62,000 nt of DNA from Adiantum capillus-veneris (GCA_014529385.2 CM043943.1:97306355-97368354), one strand, 5' to 3'; shown: positions 1 to 11,957, numbered from the stretch's first letter. Numbers and translations: made by a program. Notes: generated by a model not told the origin, from the sequence alone.

Positions 1-2693
1 TGCTCTGTTCGTAAGATGAATGGAGTCCCCAATAGATAGTGCTTCCATGTGTCTAGGGCATGTAGAACATCTAACATCTCTTTCTCATAAATTCCTAATA
101 CCCGTTCATCCGTGTTGAGCCTTTGGCTCTCATATGCTATGGCATGCCCTTCTTGAAGCAAGACTGCTCCAAGGCAATCACCACAAGCATCACATTGGAC
201 CTCAAATGGCTTTGAGAGGTCCGGAAGCATCAGGACTTGTTGGGAGATAAGCTTCTCTTTGAGCTTGTCAAAAGCACTTTGCTCCTTAGCAGTCCATGAA
301 TACTTAATGTTTTTCTTTGTTAAGTCATGTAATGGTCTTGCTATTTGAGAGAATTTTTCTATGAAGCGTCTATAGTATGCACACATACCAATAAAGCTTC
401 TTAGCTCATGTAGATTCCTTGGATTAGGCCATGCTTTTATTACCTCCAACTTTGATGGATCCATACGGATACCATCTCGAGAGATAATATGACCTAAGTA
501 TTGAATCTCTTGAAGGAAAAATTCGCTTTTCTTTTGATTGAGAAAAAGCTTATTCTCCCTTAATGCTTGAAAAATCACTTGGAGATGTTTCTTGTGTTCC
601 TCCAAGGAATTGGAGTAGATGATGATATCATCAAATAACACTCCAGTGAATTTGCGATAGGGTCTAAAAATTTTCTCCATTAATCGATTGAATGTAGCTG
701 GTGCATTAGTCAAGCTAAAAGGCATGACTAGATATTCATAAAGGCCAAACATTGTACAAAACGCGGTCATTACGATATCTTCATTCACTATCCTTATTTG
801 ATGGTAGCCACTTTTAAGGTCAATCCTACTAAAGTAGGTAGAGCCTTGTAGCTTATCAAACAGATCTTCTACCCGAGGTACGGGAAATCTGTTTTTGATA
901 GTGATATGGTTTAGTGCGCGATAGTCCACACACACGCGGTATGTACCATCTTTCTTTTGCACTAAAAGGACTGGAGAGCAAAAGGGAGAGGAGCTAGGCC
1001 TCACCGTTCCTTTGTCTACCAATTCTTGTACTTGCCTCATGATCTCCTCTTGTTGAGCTTGTGAAACTCGATAGGGAGGTTTGTTAGGGAGTGAGCTTCC
1101 TGATAGGAGCTCAATTCGATGGTCATCATCCCCTCGTTTTGGAGGTAAGTCCATAGGGATATCATCAATGAACACATCTTGGAATCCTTTTAGAAAGTTA
1201 GACGAGTCTAACTCTTCTTGATTCCTACCATTCACCTTTGATGAAACATTAGGACCTTTTAGGGATTCTTTGACAAAAATCATGTACGCAAAAACTGAGC
1301 TTTTCATTGATTTATCAAGGGCGAGAGGATTTACAAGTGGTATAGTACGTCCAGACTCATTAGCATCTATATACATATTCTTTCCCCTGTAGGTGAAGTA
1401 GATTCTTCTTTCAGGGAACTTCATGTTGGCATCCATGCGGTTGAACCATGGTATCCCTAGGATAACATCCTCATGTTGGAGAGGAGAGATGAAGAAGTCT
1501 TCTTTGTCTACATAGCTTTGGACATGAAGCCTCAACTTTCCAATCAACGGAGTAATGGAGGCTTGTTGTCCCTTGAAAGCGGCATCGGCCATTACAACAT
1601 GTCCCATCTCAAAAGCTTGAATGCCCAACTTGGTGGCCAACTCCATTGATATGAAGTTGAGAGGAGAACCAGGGTCAAACAAGATGAAAGCATCATGCTC
1701 CCTTACCTTTCCCCAAGCATAGGAGAGAGGTAATCCTTTGCAATGAGTATCCTCTTTTGGAGTTTCGATAGTGGAAGCTCTAGGAGTCTCATTGCGAGCA
1801 TTTCTTTTGGGGCAAGAATGATAGCCATGTCCTTGCTCCCCACACTTAAAACATTTGTGATCCTTGCAAAAAGTTTCAAGCTCTTCAAGAGAGATTGTAT
1901 TTTTACCTTTGTAAACTCCTTTCTCCTTGGACCGATTGTTGTGGCTGTTGGAATGGCCGTGGGAAAAATTTTGGGCATTAATTTTTCCCTTTGCATCACT
2001 TTTGTCTTTATTTTCCATGGGTTTGACATTCCGTCTAACCCCTTGTTGAAAATTGATCTGTGAAGAAACCATAGTATGGTGGATTACTTCACTGATAGAG
2101 TCAGGCCGTTGAGAGTTGACATACTCGGCCATCTCTTCAGGTAATCCTGCACAAAATTGTTGTTTTTGCTCAGCAAAGTCTATCTTTTGAAAGACAGTAG
2201 CCTTGAGATGTAAATCCCAAAACTTGTCCACATATTTGTGGATAGACTCATGATAGAGAAGCCTTAAACACCGCCATTCAGTGAGCACTTTGTCCTTTGC
2301 ATCACTTGCAAGGAATTGCTCCATGATGGAAACTCGTAGAGTTTTCCATGTCTTTGGGGCTTTGCCATTGCCTCGAAGGCTAGCCCACCATTGACGAGCC
2401 GATTTTTGGAAGTGCATAGCTACATGGCATAGCTTGGAGAACCTCGTGAAGCCCTCGTCTCCAAAGGCCGCATCAAATTTTTGGATGAAGGCCAATACTT
2501 TGTCGGTAGCACCAAAGGTGCCATCATAGGTGAGAAAAGAGATACTCTTTCCTCCTTCTTTTAACTTCTTGAGCTTTTGTGTCCTTCCCCATGCAAGGTA
2601 AGATTTGCGATGTCCTCCCCTCTTATATTCTCTAGGAGAATAGCCATAGGTTTCACCGGTAGAGGAGGAAGGTGAAGAAGAAGGAGAAGAGGG
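1..2693 (-). CDS. Gag-Pol polyprotein, partial (Ty3/gypsy)
   Basis: One reading frame, codons ending at positions divisible by three, is open from 2693 to the window edge, about 897 codons. Seen in order: a retrotransposon gag core with a WW-containing helix near 2390; a CCHC zinc knuckle CFKCGEQGHGYHSC at 1853-1812; an aspartic protease site near 1670 reading FDPGS, where Asp is followed by Pro instead of the usual Ser or Thr; reverse transcriptase from about 1050 with the LFDD catalytic motif at 635-627; and RNase H starting with CDA near 200. The frame is interrupted upstream by TGA at 2696-2694, so translation of the whole from the gag ATG would fail. The domain identities are secure. Present activity is unlikely. 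Confidence 0.85.
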
Positions 2694-3135
2694 TCACCTC
2701 TTTATTGCCCTTTTCTTCCTTTGTTTCCTCTCTTTCCTTTTGGAGTGACGGAGAGAAGGACTATGGGTTAACCATTTCCTCTTGGGAGGAGTTGGCGATC
2801 GTTTAGTCCTCCTTCTTGGTGGAGCCACATCTTTGGAGGAATTTAGGGATTCATTGCTTTCTTGATCTTTGGATTCCTCCTCTCGTATGGGAGAGAGTAT
2901 TCTTTTGGGGTCTCTTCAGAGGCCTCATAAGCTCTCTCTCCTCTTGGAGAGGAAAGGAAATCCCATAAGCACGAAATTGTTGAGTAACTTCGGCTTGCAA
3001 AGTGGGGTTGCCCATAGCTTGTTGCAACCTAGTGACAAGATAATTAGCAAACATGGGGGCATCATCATTGGCATATTCATGTGCAAAATCAAAGTTATCA
3101 ATGTTCATTCTTCTCTCTTGATTATTGTCAGCCAT
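2694..3135 (-). pseudogene. gag N-terminus, frameshifted and stopped
   Basis: The ATG at 3135 opens a 94-codon frame (start MADNNQERRMNIDNFDF) that ends at 2851. The basic, Ser/Arg-rich continuation that leads into the gag core lies in a different frame, so a small indel near 2900-2950 separates the two. The core frame is then closed by TGA at 2696-2694. That codon could be a decayed CGA, since C-to-T change at a CpG gives TGA. The start is chosen as the first ATG after the leader, and the N-terminus resembles gag of other plant gypsy elements in its acidic start. Function is structural, as the capsid precursor. Confidence 0.6.
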
Positions 3136-3530
3136 GCTAATTTTATGTGTTTACTTAGTGTATGCTTTGTCAATTCAAAACCTTAGTTGCTACTCCTCTT
3201 AGCCTTTGAAAATAGGCACTTAAGTATCTACACCCATGGCTCGAATTGGTTAATTATAGAGAGTAGTGGAGTGAGCCTAACATGGAAAAGTGGTCGAGGG
3301 ATAGCTCCTTTCGGACTGCTTATGGCTCAATAATGGTAAAGCCGTAGGCAAGTCTAAAAAGACTCCATTATCAAGTCCAAAGATCCCGAGTTGTGCACCA
3401 TATCCCACATAGTGGGCTCAACAAAACCAATAATAGATCCAGCCCCACTTACCCTAATATAATTAACAAAATCAACCTTTAATAGGCTACTTAAGGACCT
3501 CTCTTCTTAAGCAAGAAAAGAGAAACCAAA

Positions 3531-3543
3531 TGCTCTGATACCA
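3531..3543 (-). promoter_or_regulatory. primer-binding site, initiator-Met tRNA
   Basis: On the minus strand the sequence TGGTATCAGAGCA lies one base after the LTR end. This is the complement of the 3' end of plant initiator tRNA-Met, the usual minus-strand primer of copia and many gypsy elements. Confidence 0.85.
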
Positions 3544-3544
3544 A

Positions 3545-4681
3545 TGTAATGGAAATTGCCTATGAAATTTGAGAGTAGCAGAATTAGGAAATTAGGTGAA
3601 GCATTTTTTAAAGATTCTTTGTGAGCATAGCGGGTGAACTTATTTGTTGGTAGCAACATAAACATGGTACTTAGTTAACTTGGCATGAGCAATACTTTTG
3701 CAAGAGAGAGAGTTTAGAGAACATGACAATAGTTGAGGACCGGATTCATATGGAGCCGGTCTCCCCTCCAATAGGTATTTGTATTATAGTTTCTCCCATC
3801 AAGAGAGACTTGGTACAATACAATCTTTGTGTTCCTTGTGACCTACGTGATGCAATGAAGATGGAAAGCTTCATGCATCACAAGCATAACATAAACTTAA
3901 AGAAAGCATTAACTATCCCAAGGCCTCAAACACCTTCGAAGGTGGAGAGAGCTAGCGGGGAATGAGGATAGGGAAGAGGAAGAAGAAACGTTCTATAGGA
4001 GAAAGAAATAGTTCCTCACTTATCATCACTCTTCTTGCTAGCATACATAATAGCATAGTAATGAAGTTGGAGAAGATGGAAAGCTGAAGCATTCAAGCAT
4101 GACTCTTGATTGCATTTGAATTCCATAACCAAGATTGTTGGTGTAGGCTTCCACTCTCACAATCTTGGAGAAGGAGGTGGTGTTCCTCAACTTTCACCAA
4201 GTGAGAATGGTGTCCCAAATGAGTGTGTGTGATGGTGTATACCCCCTAGCACCCCCCCGTGAGTGGAGACTTTTCCACATGCTGCAGGCTCATTGGACCC
4301 CTGTCCCCCTAGCCAATCACATGTAGCATTTAGTCAAGTACAGGGGTAGTCTACTGACAAGTGTCCTCCTTACCCCTTAGAGAGAGAGAGCTTGAAAATA
4401 TCTAGATATTTGTTAGATGGAAGTAGAAGCTCATTGGACCCCTCTTTAGCCCAACCAATAGAATTCAAGCACACCATGTGGTTAAGCTTAGTGAGAGTCT
4501 GACATGTGTCGCATGTGCTCTTTTAGAATTCCCCTAACTTTGAGATTTTTATGCATAGGAAGTTTCTCAAGCAACTCCTCATTAAGTGTGTAGGTTCTCT
4601 TTTTGACTCAAGCATCTTACCCCCCATGCATAGGAAGCTTCTCAAGCAACTTCCTCATTAAATGTGACAATTACCTCAACA
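3545..4681 (-). repeat. 5' LTR of the gypsy element
   Basis: Minus-strand sequence begins TGTTGAGG (at 4681) and ends CCATTACA (at 3545), giving the 5'-TG...CA-3' ends of an LTR, 1137 bp. The inner end is fixed by the primer-binding site. The outer end is inferred from where copia gag coding breaks off. Inside, a block starting ATGCATAGGAAG occurs twice (4551 and 4626, spacing 75 bp), a local tandem duplication. The partner LTR is outside the window, so identity between the two cannot be checked. Confidence 0.65.
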
Positions 4682-4820
4682 ATTCATATGAATCCAAAAT
4701 TGCAGAAACTTTCAATTTCCACAATGTGTAGTTGGTTCCATCGAGCTTTTCTTTGGTGAATGCTGGTGGACGAATGGAAAGCGGAGTAGCACCAACAACA
4801 GCACTTGAAGGCGCGAACAT
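4682..4820 (-). pseudogene. copia gag N-terminus, truncated
   Basis: From ATG at 4820 the frame reads into KLDGTNYTLWKLKVSAIL, the conserved start of copia Gag (LDGTNY followed by a Trp-Lys pair). It is cut after about 46 codons at the junction with the gypsy LTR; reading on across the junction gives a stop within two codons. Gag is the RNA-packaging capsid protein, and this stub cannot work. Confidence 0.75.
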
Positions 4821-4858
4821 AATTGATTTTGCAAAGTAATAAAAGCTACGAGCACCTA

Positions 4859-4871
4859 GTGCTCTGATACC
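4859..4871 (-). promoter_or_regulatory. primer-binding site, initiator-Met tRNA
   Basis: Minus strand reads TGGTATCAGAGCA directly after the LTR terminal ...CTTACA. It marks the LTR/internal boundary of the copia fragment. Confidence 0.85.
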
Positions 4872-4872
4872 A

Positions 4873-5523
4873 TGTAAGAAATGTGGAATACAATAAGGAT
4901 CTAGTAGCAAGGAGAGTAGAGAGAGATAGGATGCAAAGTAGAATAGTGGAAAATGAAAAACTTTAGATTAGCACACTATTACAAAGTGATGGCGTCATCC
5001 AACCATGCGCTCTCAAGGTAGAGCTTGGATGGCAATTTAAACAACTAGAGGAAGTAGGAATACAAGGGATTAACAATCCTTACACAAGGATGTGTTGTGT
5101 ACGTCAAGTGTGCACACCATTCTACCAAATTACTCATGAGAAGGCCTCCTTATATAGATGTAAGGGATCCTCTAAACACCCATGTGCAGCTGCTCTTAGA
5201 TAGCCAAGTCCAAGTAGGACTCTCCCCTGCACCCATGTGTAGCCTCTTTTGGGTAGAAAAGTCCTCCTAGAACTCGGCCAATTGCCAAGGAAATCTAGCC
5301 ACCGGGCCAAAGACCACGGACTGCCAACCACCGGCCAAAGACCACGGACAACCGGCCACCCGCCATCGGAGGGCCATTTTCTGAATGTGTTCCGGCCATT
5401 GTTCAGCCAAGGTATGTCGGTGAAAAGTAATATTTCGGCGCAAGGAATAAAAAGTATCGAGGGCTTCCACCCTGAGGCCCCCAAAGTTGGCCCTAAATTT
5501 GCTCCGTACCATCCACGATCACA
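4873..5523 (-). repeat. copia 5' LTR
   Basis: Ends CTTACA at 4873, next to the primer-binding site. The outer end is placed at 5523, where the minus strand starts TGTGATCG, because TGT...ACA forms a short terminal inverted repeat; this outer end is tentative. The region 5280-5370 contains two imperfect copies of a GGCCAAAGACCACGGAC block. A TATA-like element lies inside at 5157-5149. Confidence 0.6.
5149..5157 (-). promoter_or_regulatory. TATA box of the copia LTR
   Basis: Minus strand CTATATAAG, within the LTR and about 280 bp before the LTR end, a plausible U3 promoter position. Confidence 0.5.
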
Positions 5524-5550
5524 AATAGAGAGCTGGAATCCACCAAATAT

Positions 5551-6960
5551 ATGTGCACCATTGGCTTCTCCTCGTATGGGGGCCTTACAAATTGTGCAAC
5601 ATATATTGTGGTGGCAAAACTCAAAGAGGTGGGCATTGCAAGTATAACAACATTACACATGGAGAATGATATAGATGTCCATCTTGCAAAGATTAAACAT
5701 CTCAATGAGAAGTTAAGGACCGTTAGTGAGATCATTCAAGATAGTTTTTTAATATAAAAAAATTCTTGAGACTTTGCAAAATTCTTATCTCCATATTGAT
5801 GCAAGAGGCCTAGTCTAAAAAACCATGCTATTGAATAAAAATTTGAGGGTTGCACAACGTGTAGAATACAACCGTTTCCATCTCCAATGCTGCTTTAGGT
5901 AGCAAACTTGCTCTCAAAGTTGCTACTTCTTCATATAGCAAGAGGTTTAAAAAGTCTATTGATAAGGAAATTGAACATGAACTTGAGGTTGCACAACATG
6001 TAGAATACAACCGTTTCCATCTCCAATGCTTCTTTAAGTAGCAGACCTATTCTCAAAGTTACTACTTCTTCATATACTAAGAGATCTAAAAAGTCTATTG
6101 ATAAGGCAAATAAAACATGAATTCCATTACTATAAGACGAGTGATTATATCAATAAGTTATGTCCTAAGCTTAATGCTAAAGAGTCTTGCAAAATGGAGA
6201 CATATGCAACCATTATAAATGCTTCCTTTGAGATTGAGCAAATATTGTGGAGGATGCATAGTGGGCTTTTGGTGCACCATCTTGATATGATCTATCTATT
6301 CACGATGCATGTATTGCCAAACTAAGGATAATGTGTGGTACTTTGAAAGTGGTGCAACTAAGCACCTTACATGTCATCATGATTTTTTCAGTCTCTTGAG
6401 GCTAGCGCTAAGCAAAATATTGTCACATGTGCCAACAATGCACCTATCTAGTTAAGGGAGTTGAAAAGATTGTGTTTACTTCTGCATGTGGTATTTCTTT
6501 CACACTTACTAAGGATCTATATGTACATAGGACCAATAAGAGCCTTTTGTCTATATTTTCTTTTGCACAAACTTGGTTTTGTAGCTAGGTTTATGGATCA
6601 CTCTATATAATCTCAATTTTAGTGATACGTTATGATACCTTACACTTTGGTTTTGGCTTGCATAAGGTCAATGCTTACAAGAATGTGTGAAAGAGTTAGT
6701 ATGCATAGTTCCTAGTTCAAAAGCGGTTTCAAATGCAAAAATTTGACATGCAAATTTGGTAATGTGAATTTTGCTAGTTTACTGCATTTGTAGAAATTTG
6801 ATATAATTGCTTTGATTTGGCCTCTTGAGGCTTCATTCAAACATGTCTGTGAAGGCTACATTTTGGAAAAATGACACATTCTAAATTGTGAAGGATAGCT
6901 CTATGCGGTCTACTCACAAATTGTTGCTTATCCATACTAAATCTTTTTGATGCATATTGG
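5551..6960 (+). pseudogene. decayed copia Gag-Pol
   Basis: Several frames, read by eye, follow the order of copia Gag-Pol. At 5620-5810 there is a UBN2-type gag helix block (HLAKIKHLNEKL), with a one-base shift near 5757. At 6122-6163 lies a zinc knuckle whose first Cys is now Phe, second Cys is Tyr and His is Tyr, with only the last Cys left. At 6333-6371 the protease site reads WYFESGATKHLT, where the catalytic Asp of DSGA has become Glu. At about 6846-6960 there is a GAG-pre-integrase stretch (KHVCEGYILEK, then a stop). Many stops and shifts make it a fossil. Nothing recognisable of RT follows. Confidence 0.7.
5845..6122 (+). repeat. 139-bp tandem duplication inside the copia fossil
   Basis: Two copies, 5845-5983 and 5984-6122, share the block GTAGAATACAACCGTTTCC and about 85% of bases. 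The duplication lies between the gag helices and the zinc knuckle and so arose inside the decaying gene. Confidence 0.8.
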
Positions 6961-8238
6961 GGGATTTATTAGCTTTAATCTTGTGTTTAATATGCGTTGA
7001 AAGGATTTATAAAAAAAAATTTCTTCAAGTTACTAGATTGCTTTATATATCCATTTTGTAAATTTGGAAGGCAATAATTACATCCCTTTTGTATCTCTAA
7101 AATTTGACAAGTTATACATTCTATGCCCCCTTTTGTAGCTTTGAAAATTAAAGATGCTCAATCACTAGTCAAACATTAGTTTACAAGTAGTGTCCGGGTC
7201 TTGTATGCCCCTTTGGTATCAAATTTACAGGACTAGCATGCTAGGTGTGCATGGCCTTGGGAGCTAAGGGATGGGATCGAAGGAGTTGAAGCGCAAAGCA
7301 CGAGTAGTCGAGGAAGCTATGCACAAGTGAATAGACAAAATATTCATTGTGTTAAGCCAAAAGCTATTTATTTCAACCACTAATTGCATGATGTCCTAAC
7401 CACTAACTATGATACAAGATTTAAGGGCTAAGTTTCATAGAGGTGTACACTTGATTATTCAAAACTCTCCCTATCAAGTGTTATCCAATTTTGCTTTAGT
7501 GGCATCATATTCACTTTAGTTTCTTACACAAGTTATGGGTAAATTTCATATTATTCATCTTGTGGAGACTTAGAATTACACCCCTTTAAAGTGATATCTC
7601 TATATTCTTGGATTGTGCATCCATGAAGGATTCACTAGATGTGAGGTAATTATATGGAAGTGGGTCAAAATTTGATTAATGTATGATTATGGTGTAGTGA
7701 ACGAGGTCTTACCTCTTCATAGAATCTTTTATAGATAATTCATCGTGAAAAAATGAAAAGGAAACTAATTTATAAACTTTACTCTTTTTTTCCCTTGGCT
7801 GCACTCACTCAAATGAGTGAGTTGGAATGAATTAAAGTAAAAAACCTAAATCATATCATATCATATATAAGATCTTCTCCAACAAAAAAAGATAGAGCAT
7901 CTAGGTCATCATTTTTTTAAATCTCTAATCCATCATCTTTCTTTTTGTGCTAGCAAAAATATTCTATCTCTGAGTAGTTAGTTCTTCCACATATTGAACA
8001 CTTGATTTTATTTTTACCTTGACCACAACTATAAGTATTAAGAAAATCCATTAGGGTATGGCATTACACATCTAAAAATAAGCCAACCTAGGAAGTGTAT
8101 ACTCCAAAGAAGGTAATCTTGACATTTTTTACCTTGTAGCTTTAAGATGCACAACCGTCAAGTTTTGCTAGTCTCTAAGGTATAACGCTAGCCAGGCTAA
8201 CAAAAAGAAAAAAAAATGAAAAGCTATCCGACTATTGG
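6961..8238. other. no recognised gene, AT-rich
   Basis: AT-rich sequence with no open frame of note on either strand. The first hundred bases may still be the tail of the copia fossil. The last five bases (8234-8238, ATTGG) are the target-site duplication of the next element. Confidence 0.5.
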
Positions 8239-8384
8239 TGAAAGGGTATAGAGAGATAGACATGCAAATAACCACCCAACCATACCTATATATAGGCCCT
8301 TGGCCCTCCTATATATAGTCTCTGTGTATCCATCGGCCCTTGGCCAGGGCCGTGCCCTCCTATAGTCCTACCCTTGGCATGACA
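8239..8384 (-). repeat. 3' LTR of the outer element
   Basis: Shares its length with 22800-22950 at roughly 85-90% identity by eye, including CATACCTATATATA and the terminal GTCCTACCCTTGGCATGACA. It is adjacent to the ATTGG duplication on its left. Confidence 0.85.
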
Positions 8385-9277
8385 TTACTCCCTCTTGGAG
8401 AAGCGCTTTCGTTCGCGAAAACAAAACTGGTAGGATCTTCATAAGAACACTAATGTTTTCCAAAGTGGTATTCGTCATGGATCCAGATGTTTGTTTGATC
8501 AAAACATGGTACAGTAGGAGGTTCAATGAAATCAAGAATAACATCATGATTTTACAGATTGTTGTTCTTTTGGAACCATTTAGTGTGTAGACTCCATTTA
8601 TAATGCACATGAGCATGCTTAAACGAGTTATCACAACAAAGATGTACCTAAAATAGTACCGCTTTTCACTTTCCGTGAAAGTAACTTGCTAACATAACTC
8701 ATCTGCCAAGTATAAGTCCTTGACTTGTTCTCAAATTTCATAAGTAAACAACCCCAACATAACTAGTGTTCAAGGTTGAGAACCTGATTTAAACATGAAG
8801 AGACTAAACCTAATCGCAAACATGTTTTATCTAATGGTAAGCAAACTCCAAGTAGAGCAATAAATGCTTATTAATTGGATTGCGTGGTGCTAATGTACGC
8901 ACTTTGCATATACTTTAGCACAAGATTACAATTTGTAATTTGTCTATCCCCTTAGATAACTGACAGCACTAAGGTGTGTTTCCCCCACGGTTTACAGACA
9001 GTCTTCCCAGATGACTGGGAATCAATAATTTCTAGAATAATCATCGTGGTTAACTTGAAAAATCCACAAGCACCCAAACCGAGCCATGACCTCTACTAAA
9101 AATTGGTAGACCCAAAAGTAATCTCATAGAGATACTGCACATAGAGTGCAAAATGCTTCATCAGAAACAACTTGATGAATACGCATTCCGTTCCAAATCC
9201 GATTTTGCTAAACACTAGGGTCCATAACACCTAGTGTGCATGCATTTAGAATTGAATCCCCATAGCTAGCATGCCGT
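8385..9277 (-). other. outer-element interior, 3' part
   Basis: On the minus strand 8634-8368 is an 88-codon frame ending in an FSRTKALLQEG-like stretch just before the LTR. A comparable stretch occurs at 39400-39480 before another gypsy LTR, so it may be the end of a gypsy pol. The rest has no open frame. The last bases (9274-9277, CCGT) are the target site of the Tat insertion. Confidence 0.4.
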
Positions 9278-11882
9278 TGATAGCCGTTTTTCGGCTCTCC
9301 GTAATTGCCATAGTGAGTTAACCCACCCTACCAAAATCATCCAAACACTGTGGCTATCCCTACCATTTCACTGTATATAGGTGTGTGTGAGTTAGGGGAC
9401 TTTTCCCATATCTTCTTAAAAACCCTTAATTAGCTAGTCACTGGGCTAGTTGAGCCAAAAAAATAAAAAATATATAAAAAATATAAGTATATTATGGCCC
9501 ATTTGTGTGTAAATATTTCATTGTATATAGGGCCTAAATAAAAGGATTTTTCATAATTATTTTGGTATTTATTTAAATATTTATACCTATGGTGTGTTAT
9601 TTATGCTATGTACATTGACTCACCATTACCATATTTTTTATTACCATTTTGCATACTCTTTATTCCATAAATAAATAATTTCATGCAAGCCTCTCTTATT
9701 TTTGGTGTAACTCTATCCAAACAAAAATCCAAAAAAACTAATTTTATTTATGTGTATATTTTTTCACTATCGTGATTTTTCCTTCCTACATCTATTCTCT
9801 ATTACTCTCATAAATTAGACCATAAAAAATATTCATCTTTTTATGGTAGACTTATAATGAGACAGATTTATTTTGACCCCTTTATATTTTTTCCACCTAT
9901 ATTATTTATATTTGACATGTATATATTTTTTTAGACCCCTCAATATTTGATTTTCTTAGTTGTACTATTCACTTATATCATGATCTCAACAATATCTTCA
10001 ATTATAGACCTATCAAATAAGGTCAAGGGTATGTGGCATGCATACATACACCATGGGGAGCTCACTCTTGGAGGTATTCAAAAGAATCATCCAAAGAAGG
10101 ACCTTACAAGGACCTTGTGCAGTGGAAAAAATAGTCGGTTTTGCTGAATTTTTAAAGATCACATGCTCCCCGAATTTGAAAAGGTGATACAAACAAAAGT
10201 TGTAGCTCGTGAGCTGAACTTTCACCTCAAATTTTTTCATATTTTTTTGAGCTATGAGCTGTGAGCTATGATTTTATTGGTGGACCCCAGTTTGCCCATG
10301 CTATGCAACCACACTCCCTCTTCCACTTTATCATTTTCCTCTTTCACACACACTCCTCCCTCTCCTTCCCACTCCCAAACCTGCAACTCCCATGTCCTAA
10401 TTCACCCTCTTCACCATTGCCACATCTGTCACACCTCCATAGCCTTCATCCTCCATTTCTACACCCTATGTGTCCCCCTTTCTCTCTACATATATGTCCA
10501 TATTACCATACTCTCTTAAGCTTTGTAAAGAACTTCAAAAAATCAGCAAAAATCCAAGGATAACCTCTGCAAATGAAGACTTTTATCATGAATTTTTCAA
10601 GTTTTGAAGATAACATAGCTTCATCGACACGCGCTACTTCGCCATGCTGACCGCTTCTTCTACTGGTGCTGTAAAGAGGTGAATGTCAACTTCTCCAAGT
10701 TTCAACCTTGCTTTACAAGCTTATCCTTTCTCTAACTTTTCTCATCATATATCTCACCATTTGGTGAATGATTTTGTAAATATCTTTTAGTGATAATTAC
10801 TAACTACTAACCACTAACCTTATTGTAAAATGCACCCTCTACTAGAGTAGGCCCTCCCAAATTATTCACTCAATCCCTCTCTCCTTTCATCCTCAATAAT
10901 TTTCTTCCCTTGAGCCCACATCCATGTGACTGAAAGGACAAGAGAAACCCACACTCATTAAAAAAAATAAAAATATGCATAATCTTTTATTCCTTTAAAT
11001 AAACTTGATTAGGCCTAATCCTAATCGGTGCTTCTAAAACCTATAAATAGAGCCCTTCTCTCCCTTGTAAATCACCACATGATCACACTACACCACACCA
11101 TTCTCAACACATAACACACCACTCTTCAAGCCTAGTTGTGTAGAGCGTGTGCATTGTGAGTGCTCTATTCCATCATTACACATAGGTGCATGGAGAAGTT
11201 TGAAGTTAGTTATGCCATCTAGAGGAGTGGAGTGTATGCCATACTCTTCACCACACTTGTAGCCTACTCTTGTCCATAAATAAGATTCATAGTTTTGGGT
11301 GCAATTGTATGTTGCAACTACGACTCTTCTCTCCAAATTGACTTGATAAGTTGGCTCATCAGGTGGTTGAAGGTATATTGTCCTTGAAGTTTGTTGTGCC
11401 ATTTCATGCTTGGTTGTTTGAGGGCTTGTTGAATTGTTTGCCAAAACTTTCAATTGTAAGAGGGTGCTCGGTGAGAGGGCTCCCGTGACCCTAAGACAAT
11501 TTGTGTATTGGCAACAAGGTCAAGTTTTGTGTTGTCTCTCTATTTCTCATCAAACTTTGTGTGCATCTAGTCTTTAAGGCTAAGAATGAGTTGCTCAAGT
11601 TGATTTGTGCGCTTTACCTCTCTCTGGCGTGGTGAAGGTTTGTGTTTGGTGTATGTGTGGCTATCTTGCATTCCCCTCTCTTTGTGCGTTTGAGTACAAG
11701 GAGATATCACGTGCGTCCTAGTTCGCATCTACAACTAGGTGGTGCCCCTTTTCTTGTTTGGTTTCTGGCTGTGGGTTGTTGTTGTCTCTGATTGTGCTTG
11801 CCACAGCCCCATTTGAGCAGCACGGGAGCCTCGAAGGGTGTTTAGAGGCCGCTCTTCTTGTTGCCCGTCCCGGACCACCTCA
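9278..11882 (+). repeat. 5' LTR of the Tat element
   Basis: Starts TGATAGCC, ends CGGACCACCTCA, 2605 bp, the same length as the 3' LTR. U3 is AT-rich with runs of A and T. A TATA box lies at 11042, so the transcribed R/U5 part is roughly the last 800 bp. The LTR also contains short frames (9947-10147, 10261-10563, 11088-11453 on the minus strand) that recur in the 3' copy simply because the LTRs are duplicates. Confidence 0.93.
11042..11050 (+). promoter_or_regulatory. TATA box of the Tat LTR
   Basis: TATAAATAG at offset 1764 in the 5' LTR; the same motif is at 19566-19574 at the same offset in the 3' LTR. It follows an AT-rich U3 and precedes a C/A-rich stretch suited to a start site about 30 bp downstream. 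Confidence 0.7.
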
Positions 11883-11884
11883 AA

Positions 11885-11902
11885 TTGGTGCCCCCAGTGA
11901 GG
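11885..11902 (+). promoter_or_regulatory. candidate primer-binding site of the Tat element
   Basis: TTGGTGCCCCCAGTGAGG begins two bases after the LTR end. Its position and the TTGG start fit a tRNA primer site different from the Met type used by the other elements here. The tRNA species was not determined. Confidence 0.5.
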
Positions 11903-11957
11903 AAGGGCTTGTGTATTTTTGTGAAGGCTCAACCTTTAGCATAATCAAGTAGCTTGC

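Larger units (their letters stand above)
1..4681 (-). mobile_element. Ty3/gypsy LTR retrotransposon, 5' part (runs off left edge)
   Basis: Reading on the minus strand, the order is 5' LTR (4681-3545), primer-binding site (3543-3531), leader with no recognised gene (3530-3136), gag (3135 down to about 1760), protease, reverse transcriptase, and the start of RNase H at the window edge. The order PR-RT-RH downstream of a CCHC gag is that of Ty3/gypsy. Integrase and the 3' LTR must lie to the left of the window. The element appears to be inserted in the gag of a copia element, because copia gag coding stops where the LTR begins. The chromovirus or non-chromovirus lineage cannot be decided without the integrase tail. 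Confidence 0.88.
4682..5523 (-). mobile_element. Ty1/copia element, 5' fragment
   Basis: Minus-strand order is LTR (5523-4873), primer-binding site (4871-4859), gag start (4820 down). The rest of the element is not seen further left, where the gypsy LTR starts. The adjoining plus-strand copia remnant at 5551-6960 is in the opposite orientation and is annotated separately. Confidence 0.7.

Noticed and set aside
5249-5647. 132-codon frame and opposing frames
   Set aside because: Located in a copia LTR (U3), with no family resemblance, and open on both strands because of GC-rich repeats.
9947-10563. Frames of 66-100 codons conserved between 9.9-10.6 kb and 18.5-19.1 kb
   Set aside because: Conservation is explained by LTR identity within one element; Pro/Ser/His-rich content follows from a CT/CA-rich tract.
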